Below the pieces are notes generated by a model. That model was given only the letters and a program-made list of their open reading frames with translations, had not been told where the DNA came from and did no database searches. A program made the position numbers and the translations under genes. This document shows, in pieces, positions 17,477 to 24,461 of a DNA stretch of 64,000 nucleotides. Position 1 is the first letter of the stretch; every line of letters starts with the position of its first letter. This stretch comes from Oceanobacter sp. 1_MG-2023 (GTDB lineage: Bacteria > Pseudomonadota > Gammaproteobacteria > Pseudomonadales > Oceanobacteraceae), in the NCBI RefSeq assembly GCF_030689025.1, contig NZ_JAUYWA010000008.1, positions 82,090 to 146,089 of the forward strand, written 5' to 3'.

Positions 17477-18334
17477 TCACACCGGTGCCATTACCGCTTT
17501 TTTCACTGGCCACTGGGCCGCCACAACACACGCCAGCACCACCACCATGCCCAGCAACTGGGTCGGAGTCATCGTTTCCCCCATCAACATCAGACCACAC
17601 AGCACGGCGACCAGTGGATTCAATAAACCAAGAAAACTCAAACGCTCCACCGGAATATGCCCCATGGCCCGAAACCAGCAGAAATAACCGACGCCCATCC
17701 CAAGCGGCCCGATCCAGCCCATCGCCAACACCGCCGGTAAGGTGATCTCTGGCAACGGTGCAGCAGTCATGAACGCCAACACGGTCAAACTCACGCCAGA
17801 AAACAGGAATTGGCCGGTCGCCATTGCCAAGGGCGCAATACCAGCTCCCAGCACGGGAATCAGCAAAATACCAATCGACATCGACAACCCCGCCAGCAAC
17901 GCATACATCACCCCTAGCCAGTTCAGCGGTTCCGGAGCCTGCCACACCAGCAGCGCCACACCCGCAACACCACCGACCGCCGCCAGCAACTGCCTCAGTG
18001 CCGGTGCTCGCCCTTGCAGCCAACGAATCAGCAATATTTGTAGCGGTACCGTCGACACCAATGTCGCCGCCACGCCACCGGGTAACAGCTGGATCGCTTT
18101 AAACAGCAAGACGGTAAACAGGGCGATATTAAACGTGCCCAAGACCACCACCTGACGCCAGCGCAGCAACAAAGGGGCAATACGAATAAATGGCAATAAC
18201 ATCACGCCGGGTAATAACGTACGCAAAGCCGACAACCAGATTGGGTCCACCTCGCTTAGCCAGTGTTGTGTAACGGAGTACGTCGTGCCCCACAGCAGTG
18301 GAGCAATCAAGGCAATAAGGCCGTACTTCAACAT
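17477..18334 (-). CDS. EamA/DMT-superfamily exporter
   Basis: This protein of about 285 residues has ten transmembrane helices in two EamA repeats. It starts LIALIAPLLWGTTYSVTQHWL, with WGTTY the usual helix-1 motif, and the second repeat contains WFRAMGHIPVERLSFLGLLNPLVAVL. ATG 18334 is chosen; a GTG two codons earlier is possible. It is divergent from the MarR gene, with palindromes in between, so that regulator probably controls it. DMT exporters of this type commonly export amino acids or drugs; the substrate is unknown. Confidence 0.85.
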   Translation of the reverse strand: MLKYGLIALIAPLLWGTTYSVTQHWLSEVDPIWLSALRTLLPGVMLLPFIRIAPLLLRWRQVVVLGTFNIALFTVLLFKAIQLLPGGVAATLVSTVPLQILLIRWLQGRAPALRQLLAAVGGVAGVALLVWQAPEPLNWLGVMYALLAGLSMSIGILLIPVLGAGIAPLAMATGQFLFSGVSLTVLAFMTAAPLPEITLPAVLAMGWIGPLGMGVGYFCWFRAMGHIPVERLSFLGLLNPLVAVLCGLMLMGETMTPTQLLGMVVVLACVVAAQWPVKKAVMAPV

Positions 18335-18368
18335 AAACACAGGTTCCCGAATGAATCAGCTTTGAATT

Positions 18369-18408
18369 TATCTTCAAATAAAGATATTTCAGGTAAAGAT
18401 ACTTTACC
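18369..18408. promoter_or_regulatory. Two palindromes in the EamA/marR divergent promoter
   Basis: TATCTT-CAAATA-AAGATA (18369-18386) and GGTAAAG-ATA-CTTTACC (18392-18408, perfect 7-3-7) lie side by side between the divergent genes. MarR dimers bind sites of this size, so these are likely operators. Confidence 0.55.
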
Positions 18409-18503
18409 CACCCCTCGCTGTCGACTATCTTCACCACAGGCAGCAAAATAAGCCGTCTGTTATCTTCTTTACCGACTGTCCGGCTGCACGCCGAGGAATC
18501 ACC

Positions 18504-19079
18504 ATGAGCCACCCCGATCACGTCGATTTTATTGCCAGCCAATGGGCCACAGAAAAGCCCGACCTCGATACCGGCCCGATGCAGCTGATGGGACGCTTTT
18601 ACCGGCTCAGTCATTTACTTCGTCAGGAAATCAATGACAGCCATAAACAATCCGGCTTAAACGCGGGAGAATTTGATGTATTGGCGACCCTGCTGCGCAG
18701 TGGTGAACCCTGGACACTAACCCCCACCAAGCTGTTCCAGAGTGCCATGCTGACTTCTGGGGCCATGACCAATCGCCTGAATCGACTGGAAAAAGCCAAA
18801 CTGATCCAGCGCCTGCCCAGTGAGCAGGACCGCCGCTCACTGCTGGTACAGCTGACCGAACAAGGCAAGATAGTCACAGAAAAGGCACTCAAGGGTCACG
18901 CTGCCACAATGAAGCGACTGACCGGCCTGCTGCAGGAAGACGAACAACAACAGCTCAACGCCTTACTGCGTCAATGGCTGGCCTGTTATCAACAGACGCA
19001 AAAAAGCCCGGATCGACAAGCCGAACCGGGCCAACAGCCAGAAGCGGGGGAGCAGTCTGAAAACGTTGTCGAGCCTTGA
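18504..19079 (+). CDS. MarR-family transcriptional regulator
   Basis: This 191-residue protein has a winged helix-turn-helix at residues 45-115: LNAGEFDVLATLLRSGEPWTLTP, then the recognition region MTSGAMTNRLNRLEKAKLIQR, then SEQDRRSLLVQLTEQGK for the wing. DRRS is the typical wing motif. The last 35 residues are Gln/Glu-rich and probably disordered. It is divergent from the EamA exporter, its likely target, and convergent with fpr with a 9-bp gap. Confidence 0.88.
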   Translation: MSHPDHVDFIASQWATEKPDLDTGPMQLMGRFYRLSHLLRQEINDSHKQSGLNAGEFDVLATLLRSGEPWTLTPTKLFQSAMLTSGAMTNRLNRLEKAKLIQRLPSEQDRRSLLVQLTEQGKIVTEKALKGHAATMKRLTGLLQEDEQQQLNALLRQWLACYQQTQKSPDRQAEPGQQPEAGEQSENVVEP

Positions 19080-19088
19080 GAAAATTCG

Positions 19089-19862
19089 CTATTTTTCCAC
19101 AAATGCCCGTTCGATAACAAAGTGCCCTGCTTTACCAGCACGGGCTTCTTCAAATCCCAATCCTTCCAGAATGCTGGTCAAATCATTCAGCATTGCCGGA
19201 CTGCCACACAGCATAAAACGGTCGGTTTCCGGGTCAGGAGCTGGCAGACCAATATCCTCAAATAACTTCCCGGATGTAATCAGATCCGTCAGCCGCCCCT
19301 GGTTACGGAAAGCCTCACGGGTCACCGTGGGGTAATAAATCAGCTGATTACGAATTTCTTCACCAAAATATTCATTTTGGGGCAGCTCATTTTCAATCCG
19401 GTCTTTGTACGCCAGCTCACTTACCTGCCGCACCCCATGTGTCAAAATCACCTTATCGAACTGCTGATAAACCTCGTAATCCTTGATAATGCTCATAAAC
19501 GGCGCCAACCCGGTGCCGGTGCTCAGCAAATACAGGTTCTTGCCTGGCAAGAGGTTATCCGCAATCAGGGTGCCGACCGGCTTGGTCCCCACCAGCAGCT
19601 CATCCCCCACCGCCAGCTTTTGCAGGTGCTGAGTCAGCGGGCCGTCTTGCACCTTGATGGAGAAAAATTCCATCTCATCTTCATAATTGGCACTGGCAAT
19701 ACTGTACGCCCGCAATAGCGGCTTATCTTCAATTTCCAGACCGATCATAGTGAAGTGACCATTCTTGAAACGTAGCCCTTGATGACGCGTGGTGGTAAAA
19801 CTGAACAATGTTTCATTCCAGTGGTGCACGCTGGTGACGGTTTCCTTGATCAGTTTACTCAT
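19089..19862 (-). CDS. fpr: Ferredoxin--NADP+ reductase
   Basis: It transfers electrons between NADPH and ferredoxin or flavodoxin. The FAD motif RAYSIAS and the NADP motif STGTGLAPFMSI are clear, and the C-terminus AGHFVIERAFVEK is typical of the Pseudomonas FprA group. Start 19862 gives 257 residues, the family length; the 16 residues upstream do not fit. It is divergent from a LysR gene in the same arrangement as fprA-finR of Pseudomonas, where FinR activates fprA under oxidative stress. Confidence 0.92.
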   Translation of the reverse strand: MSKLIKETVTSVHHWNETLFSFTTTRHQGLRFKNGHFTMIGLEIEDKPLLRAYSIASANYEDEMEFFSIKVQDGPLTQHLQKLAVGDELLVGTKPVGTLIADNLLPGKNLYLLSTGTGLAPFMSIIKDYEVYQQFDKVILTHGVRQVSELAYKDRIENELPQNEYFGEEIRNQLIYYPTVTREAFRNQGRLTDLITSGKLFEDIGLPAPDPETDRFMLCGSPAMLNDLTSILEGLGFEEARAGKAGHFVIERAFVEK

Positions 19863-20002
19863 GATGACTCTCTCGCGATAAATGGCGTTGGCTGCACGGG
19901 TACAAACCACCCGTTGTGCATTAATTGATGGTCACACTGTACTGCCAGCCCACTTTTCGGTAAAACAAGGAGTTCAAATATCTATAATCGGAAATACCGA
20001 AG
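19863..20002. promoter_or_regulatory. fpr/finR divergent control region
   Basis: 140 bp separate the two divergent starts. ATCTATAATCGGAAATACCG just before the LysR start contains a T-N11-A-like arrangement, and an AAGGAG site lies at about 19968-19973. A LysR binding site is expected here; the exact bases are not resolved by eye. Confidence 0.45.
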
Positions 20003-20887
20003 ATGAGATACACCCTGCGTCAGCTGGAAGTATTTATAGCCATTGCCCAGAGCGGTAATCTCACCCGCGCTGCCGATCACCTGGCGATGTCCCAAAGCGC
20101 CGCATCCAGTGCCCTGAAAGACCTAGAGTCCCAGTTTGACCTCAAACTGTTCGACCGGGTTGGCAAACGCTTGCAACTGAATGAACAAGGGCGGTTGCTG
20201 CTACCCGAAGCCATGGCACTCGCAGAGCAGGCCATGGCGCTGCAAAACAAATTACTGCAACACCAGGGCACCGGCAAATTACGGGTCGGCGCCACCCTGA
20301 CCATCGGCAACTACCTCGCGGTCCGCATGGTCGCCGATTATATGCAGCAACACCCGGAAGCCGAAGTCACCCTCACCGTCGACAACACCGAACACATCGT
20401 CAACAAGGTACTGAATTTTGAACTGGATATCGGCCTGATCGAAGGGGAAATCAACCAGCCCGAACTGGATATCCGCCGCTGGCAAACCGATGAACTGGTC
20501 GTGTTTTGCCACCCATCCCACCCTCTCGCCCAGGGAGAACAGGCCGAAGATAACCAGCTGCAACAAGCACGCTGGATTCTGCGAGAAGAAGGCTCTGGCA
20601 CCCGGCAAGCATTTGACCGCGGAATGTACGGCTTGCTGCCCCATCTGAACATTGCCATGGAGCTGGAACACACGGAAGCCATTAAACGGGCGGTTCAGGC
20701 TGGCTTGGGCATCAGTTGTTTATCGCGTATTGCACTGCAAGATAATTTTCGCCGTGGCGACCTTTGCGAAGTCAGTACTCCCCAACGGGACTTTGGCCGC
20801 AACCTGTACATCGTATTGCACAAAAAGAAATTCAGAACCGCCGGACTGACTGCCTGGCTGGCACTGTGTGATGCAGCCCTTGACTGA
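20003..20887 (+). CDS. finR: LysR-family regulator, FinR-like
   Basis: This 294-residue protein has an N-terminal helix-turn-helix (LRQLEVFIAIAQSGNLTRAADHLAMSQSAASSALKDLE) and a substrate-binding domain beginning near residue 92 (GKLRVGATLTIGNYL). Position and divergence from fpr match FinR of Pseudomonas putida and P. aeruginosa, which senses redox stress and activates fprA. The symbol rests on synteny plus family, not on residue-level proof. It is convergent with the next LysR gene, with a 14-bp gap. Confidence 0.75.
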   Translation: MRYTLRQLEVFIAIAQSGNLTRAADHLAMSQSAASSALKDLESQFDLKLFDRVGKRLQLNEQGRLLLPEAMALAEQAMALQNKLLQHQGTGKLRVGATLTIGNYLAVRMVADYMQQHPEAEVTLTVDNTEHIVNKVLNFELDIGLIEGEINQPELDIRRWQTDELVVFCHPSHPLAQGEQAEDNQLQQARWILREEGSGTRQAFDRGMYGLLPHLNIAMELEHTEAIKRAVQAGLGISCLSRIALQDNFRRGDLCEVSTPQRDFGRNLYIVLHKKKFRTAGLTAWLALCDAALD

Positions 20888-20901
20888 CCTTCAAGCCCTA
20901 T

Positions 20902-21774
20902 TCAGTCAAGCCATTGGCTGGCTTCGTTAATAACCACCTGCATCCGGCGGGGCAGCACTTTCTGACGTGCGACACACAGATACAGTGTTTCACTCACCGG
21001 GTTCGGCAGCGGCTGCACCTTGAGTAAATCTGGCCGATGGAACGCTTCCACCGCATACGCTGGCAACACAGTAAAACCCAACCCCAGACTGACCGGCTCC
21101 AGAATCAGACCAATCTGATTGGAAAACCCCTGTTTGGGTATCAGCTGGCTGTGCTGGTACTCCGTGTAATTGGCCCCCAGCAGTAAATCCGCATGATGAC
21201 AGCCATCCGGGTGATCGATAAATCCCAACGCCATCAAGGATTCCCAGCTCGGCTCAAGCAAGGCCGACGGCGTTACCAGCCATAACGGCTCCTCGGCGAT
21301 GGCCTGGCAACGAACATCGGTCAGACTGGACTTTGAGGTCATCAACCCGATATCCGCACTGCCATCGGCAATGGCCTGCTCCACATCCGCATTAGGGGCA
21401 AAGCGATAGTCAATCACCAGCTTGGGATGCGTGCATTGCAAAGCCAGTAACTGAGGATACAGTTTCAGGCCAACACTGCCCGGCGACATGACTCTTACCC
21501 CGCCTTCATAAGCCGGGTCTGCAGCAACTCGCTGCTGCAGATTTGCCAGCGCCAGTAAAATCTCGCGCGCTTCGCGGTACAGCCGTTCACCCGCATCAGA
21601 AAGCGAAAACTGCTTGCCCTGTCTCTGCAGTAATTCCACCCCCAGTTGCTCTTCCAGTTTGTGTACCTGCTGACTGACACCCGATTGTGTCATGTGCAGC
21701 TTCTCGGCCGTGCGGGTAAAGTGCCCTACCTCGACAAGAGTACAAAAAGTGCGTAGCCAGGTCGGATTAATCAT
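20902..21774 (-). CDS. LysR-family regulator
   Basis: This 290-residue protein has the helix-turn-helix NPTWLRTFCTLVEVGHFTRTAEKLHMTQSGVSQQVHKLE at residues 3-41. The effector domain starts near 92 (GGVRVMSPGSVGLKLYPQLL). It is divergent from the VOC gene with a 94-bp shared control region, so that gene is its likely target. Signal unknown. Confidence 0.88.
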   Translation of the reverse strand: MINPTWLRTFCTLVEVGHFTRTAEKLHMTQSGVSQQVHKLEEQLGVELLQRQGKQFSLSDAGERLYREAREILLALANLQQRVAADPAYEGGVRVMSPGSVGLKLYPQLLALQCTHPKLVIDYRFAPNADVEQAIADGSADIGLMTSKSSLTDVRCQAIAEEPLWLVTPSALLEPSWESLMALGFIDHPDGCHHADLLLGANYTEYQHSQLIPKQGFSNQIGLILEPVSLGLGFTVLPAYAVEAFHRPDLLKVQPLPNPVSETLYLCVARQKVLPRRMQVVINEASQWLD

Positions 21775-21868
21775 TACAAAAAATAACCATTTTGATCATA
21801 TTTGATAATTTTACGTAATCATTATGGCTTTGTAACCTGTGCTCAGACTCAATACAGGAGCACACTTT
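21775..21868. promoter_or_regulatory. LysR/VOC divergent promoter
   Basis: An AT-rich gap contains TTTTGATCATATTTGATAA and ACGTAATCATTATG, which include partial dyads around TGATCA. AGGAG lies 8 bases before the VOC start. It is the likely LysR target. Confidence 0.45.
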
Positions 21869-22369
21869 ATGAGCAAGGTTTACCCGCGCAATTTTTCACA
21901 CATTGGGATCTCGGTACCGGATCTGGATGCCGCCGTTAAGTTTTACACCGAGGTGATGGGCTGGTATCTCATCATGCAACCCACCGATATAAAAGAAGAC
22001 GACAGCGCCATCGGTGACATGTGCACCGACGTATTCGGTGCAGGCTGGGGCAGCTTCCGTATTGCTCACCTGTCGACCGGCGATCGGGTTGGTGTGGAGA
22101 TTTTCCAGTTCAACAACCAGCGTAACCCGGACAACAACTTTGAATACTGGAAAACCGGCGTTTTCCACTTCTGCGTACAAGATCCGAATGTAGAAGAACT
22201 GGCTGAGCGTATTGTCGCCGCCGGCGGTAAAAAACGTATGGCAAAACCACGCTACTATTATCCAGGAGAGAAGCCTTACCGCATGATGTATATGGAAGAC
22301 CCGTTCGGCAATATTCTGGAAATCTACAGCCACAGCTATGAACTGATTTACAGCGCTGGTGCTTACTGA
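21869..22369 (+). CDS. VOC-superfamily (glyoxalase/dioxygenase-like) protein
   Basis: It is 166 residues from the AGGAG-preceded ATG at 21869. Two beta-alpha-beta-beta-beta modules are visible: FSHIGISVPDLDAAVKFYTEVMGWY and VFHFCVQDPNVEELAERIVAAGGK, ending YMEDPFGNILEIYSHSYE. Metal ligands are probably His11 and the Glu of NILEIYSH. The last ~70 bp are duplicated at 28329-28397. The stop overlaps the reverse-strand stop of a broken DUF302 gene, the same tail-to-tail arrangement that the intact DUF302 gene has with the VOC fragment. Substrate unknown. Confidence 0.85.
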   Translation: MSKVYPRNFSHIGISVPDLDAAVKFYTEVMGWYLIMQPTDIKEDDSAIGDMCTDVFGAGWGSFRIAHLSTGDRVGVEIFQFNNQRNPDNNFEYWKTGVFHFCVQDPNVEELAERIVAAGGKKRMAKPRYYYPGEKPYRMMYMEDPFGNILEIYSHSYELIYSAGAY

Positions 22370-22617
22370 ACCGCCGCTTGTGACAATGCGCCCAGTACAC
22401 CGGATAGCTTACCGATAAGCGTATCACAGCCCGTTATATGATGACATTTCTTCAAGTATTCCGGGTTGTAATACAACAGCCAGACCTTGTGGTCGGCATC
22501 CTCGACGATTAACACTTTCTGCGGTCAATCAATCACCATATGACGCAGCCACCAATAGCAGGCTGATTGAAACTGATTTAATCATATTGATAAGCCCTGT
22601 TAAGCCATCGATAACAT
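22301..22617. repeat. Direct repeat A: VOC 3' end plus internally deleted DUF302
   Basis: 22301-22535 matches 28329-28565 at roughly 85 percent by eye, and 22545-22617 matches 28821-28895. The middle ~255 bp of the DUF302 gene are missing in this copy. It marks the left edge of the accessory island. Confidence 0.85.
22363..22585 (-). pseudogene. DUF302 gene remnant A (internal deletion)
   Basis: From the ATG at 22585 it reads MIKSVSISLLLVAAS, as in the intact copy at 28391-28861, then joins the 3' third of the gene out of frame and stops within four codons. The deletion joint is near 22536-22544. It carries base changes shared with remnant C (GGGTTGTAATACAACAG), so A and C come from the same diverged lineage. 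Confidence 0.82.
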
Positions 22618-22679
22618 GGCATGTTCTTTTCCTGGCCCTCCACTGTTAGGTTTTAACGTAAATTTTTCATCTGAAAATT

Positions 22680-22934
22680 ATGCTGACAAAGAGCTTTGAA
22701 CACCCTCTGCGCTCAAGCAAACGTAAAAAGCTGAAGGTATCGTCATTGGAAGCCAAGAAACAGACTTTACAGGCAAGCATTCGGGCCAAGGTCGAACATC
22801 CGTTCAAGGTGATCAAACAGGTCTTTGGATATAACAAGGTTCGATATCGAGGACTGCTCAAGAATACGGAGCGCTTGATGACACTGGCGGGTTTTGCGAA
22901 TTTACTGAGGGTTCAGAAAGCACTGCTGGATTGA
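22680..22934 (+). pseudogene. IS5-family transposase, C-terminal remnant
   Basis: The 84 residues match the end of IS5-group DDE transposases: RAKVEHPFKVIKQVFGYNKVRYRGLLKNTERLMTLAGFANLL contains the catalytic-Glu region. The first two-thirds of the gene are gone. AAGGCTTTTGCAGAGCTTCC at 23041-23060, followed by CTAG, looks like the right inverted repeat and a YTAR-type target. The left end is not recognisable. It lies inside the accessory island. Confidence 0.8.
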
Positions 22935-23075
22935 AGCAGGTCAATAGCCCGACCATGTGGCTATCACCCATAAAAATGGGAATGCTGAACTGTATTCGGT
23001 CGTTTTAAATGACTGATTTGACGTAGATACAAGCAATCGAAAGGCTTTTGCAGAGCTTCCCTAGCCTTATTTATA

Positions 23076-23120
23076 TGGAGGGGTCGGGGGAATCGAACCC
23101 CCATGGCGTGCTCCCAGGCA
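23076..23120 (-). other. tRNA-like 3' end (T-arm and acceptor-like sequence)
   Basis: On the minus strand, GGGGG-TTCGATT-CCCCC forms a perfect T-arm and is followed by GACCCCTCCA, ending in CCA. No matching 5' acceptor, D-arm or anticodon arm fits upstream, so it is not a complete tRNA. It may be a remnant of a tRNA or tmRNA 3' end used as an attachment site by a past element. Confidence 0.4.
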
Positions 23121-23147
23121 GACTACAAAAGTATTTTTGGCTGCGAC

Positions 23148-23301
23148 TCGCTCGAAATAGAATCTACCACCAGGCCCCCAGAAACGCCACGATTCCACTT
23201 TTTACGTTTTTCATAATATTGCTATTACTATTGCTCTTCATATCTACTTTCTCCTGTTCCAAAGTTACCAAAGGGGCAGTTGATAGTTCTATTTCGAGCG
23301 A
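23148..23301. repeat. 15-bp perfect inverted repeat enclosing a peptide ORF
   Basis: TCGCTCGAAATAGAA (23148-23162) and its reverse complement (23287-23301) bracket 124 bp. A third, imperfect copy (GTTCTATTTCTGAGC) lies at about 23397-23411. The arrangement resembles a tiny mobile or stem-loop element. Confidence 0.7.
23164..23241 (-). CDS. Possible 25-residue hydrophobic peptide
   Basis: ATG at 23241 has an AGGAG site 9 bases upstream. The product starts MKSNSNSNIM and ends VAFLGAWW: a polar Asn/Ser start, a short basic stretch, then a hydrophobic, Trp-ended tail. It sits exactly inside the inverted repeat 23148-23301. Short membrane-active peptides can look like this, but nothing proves it is translated. 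A longer frame from a TTG at 23364 also exists. Confidence 0.35.
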   Translation of the reverse strand: MKSNSNSNIMKNVKSGIVAFLGAWW

Positions 23302-23660
23302 CGCATCGACCTCGATACTTACTGTAATCCATACTCCCAAGTCGTTTTCAGTTTGGTGAACCAAACTCTAAATTCTGTGATTGTGAACATCTAACAGTTC
23401 TATTTCTGAGCATGCACGTTTTATCGGTGGTTAATTTTTTTAAGATATCATTTAATACTTTGATTTTATTAATCATTTAATTATCTGCCAAATCGTCCCT
23501 GCCCGTCTAAACGCGCATGCGCATTTTCCCATCCTTGATGGCACGCAAAGCACTTTCTCCGATACGCTAATGCCTCTTACTTCAGCCATCTACGCTAACA
23601 GCTGATGGAAAAACAATCAATTAACTCTGACAAAACGCGCACGTTTTTACGTGTATGGCC
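23302..23660. other. AT-rich stretch without supported genes
   Basis: Apart from the third inverted-repeat copy near 23397-23411, no coding frame, attC-like fold or known repeat was recognised before DUF302 remnant C. Confidence 0.4.
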
Positions 23661-23806
23661 ACATCACAGCTCGTTATATGATGGTGCTTCTTCAAGTATT
23701 CCGGGTTGTAATACAACAGCCAGGCCTTGTTGCGATTAATACTTTCTGCGGTCAATCAATCGCTATGCCTTGGCCACATTGCATCAACAGTGTCCCGACT
23801 TTTGGA
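23661..23806 (-). pseudogene. DUF302 gene remnant C
   Basis: Matches 28448-28605 of the intact gene with about 15 bases missing (the GTCGGCATCCTCTGT segment is gone). Its variants agree with remnant A rather than with the intact copy. It is fused at about 23806 to the truncated last attC-like site of the cassette array. Confidence 0.78.
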
Positions 23807-23833
23807 GGTCGGCGGTCCAGCGACTTGTTATAT
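23807..23833 (-). other. Truncated attC-like site (R'' side only)
   Basis: On the minus strand ATATAAC-AAGTCGCTGGACCGCC has the R''-spacer-L'' order of an attC site following the small membrane-protein cassette. The matching R' (GTTAT) half is absent because the sequence runs into DUF302 remnant C. Confidence 0.5.
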
Positions 23834-24084
23834 CCTGCCTGCCGCCAGTACCAAGAACGCCCCGCCAGCTAACAGACAGAAAGGCGAAAACAGCCGGCTG
23901 TCATACGTTGCGAACTTCGAGCCATTCACTCGCTTGAAGAAACCAACAGGCTTGACGCCCGCAGGGCGAGTATGCCTCCGACTGCGAAGCCGAGAAGGAC
24001 ATCATAAGGAGTGATTGCCCAATACCAATACAGCGCTGCCAATCCGATAAACGATAGAAGGAGAATGATCGCTATGGTTTCCAT
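23834..24084 (-). pseudogene. Cassette gene for a small membrane protein, apparently frameshifted
   Basis: From ATG 24084 the frame reads METIAIILLLSFIGLAALYW then YWAITPYDVLLGFAVGGILA and stops at 23926 after 52 residues. A second frame takes over near 23960 and reads AGVKPVGFFKRVNGSKFATY then FCLLAGGAFLVLAAGYNKSL, a natural continuation with a further transmembrane segment. The joint lies in the GC-rich stretch near 23955-23975. A one- or two-base indel would explain it. It lies immediately after an attC core site, as integron cassette genes do. Function unknown. Confidence 0.5.
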
Positions 24085-24099
24085 AGCTCCCGGCATGGG

Positions 24100-24157
24100 A
24101 TATAACGCCCAAATCAGCCGCGCAGTTTACTGTGTCGTTTGCATTTGCTGGTTATGC
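24100..24157 (-). other. Integron attC recombination site (short, 58 bp)
   Basis: On the minus strand it begins GCATAAC (R'') and ends GGGCGTTATAT (R'). ATAAC pairs with GTTAT and AAAT with ATTT around an unpaired spacer: the R-spacer-L geometry of attC. It overlaps the 3' end of the secreted cassette gene and is followed within 16 bp by the next cassette ATG. The TTGGGCGTTAT form closely resembles Vibrio-type repeat ends. Confidence 0.8.
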
Positions 24158-24444
24158 TCATTGGAATTTTCGATTTTCTTATTTACTTCGAGTTTCACCA
24201 TATCACCTTCAATTTTTTGAATTGGTTTATTTCTTACGCAAATAAGCTTTGTTTCCGTTGCTAATTGGCAGGTGCCAATATACAAATCATTATGATGACC
24301 TGAGTATTGGCAATCTTGAGATTTTTCTTTCGCTTGGCAAGCTTCTATCGCCATACTGTTGAGTGGAAGTGAATGTGCATAAGCCCAGGAACACATCGCA
24401 TTGGATAACAACAAAATAGAGATGCTGAATAAATTGTTTTTCAT
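24127..24444 (-). CDS. Small secreted protein in a cassette
   Basis: It is 105 residues from ATG 24444, which has GAGG 8 bases upstream. The signal peptide ends near CSWAYA-HS. The mature part has CQAKEKSQDCQYSGHHNDLYIGTCQ with four to five cysteines, so disulfides are likely, and a Gln/Asn-rich tail. The last codons lie inside the attC site at 24100-24157. It follows the YHYH lipoprotein gene by 17 bp, so the two form one cassette. The small CQ...C...C pattern is seen in uncharacterised periplasmic proteins. Confidence 0.7.
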   Translation of the reverse strand: MKNNLFSISILLLSNAMCSWAYAHSLPLNSMAIEACQAKEKSQDCQYSGHHNDLYIGTCQLATETKLICVRNKPIQKIEGDMVKLEVNKKIENSNEHNQQMQTTQ

Positions 24445-24461
24445 CAAATCAACCTCATTTA

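Noticed and set aside
23164..23364. 66-residue frame starting at TTG
   Set aside because: The upstream part has no good start signal; only the inner 25-codon ORF has an AGGAG site.
23868..23913. AGCTAAC...GTTGCGA as another attC
   Set aside because: Only weak box pairing; the stretch reads better as the continuing coding sequence of the small membrane protein.
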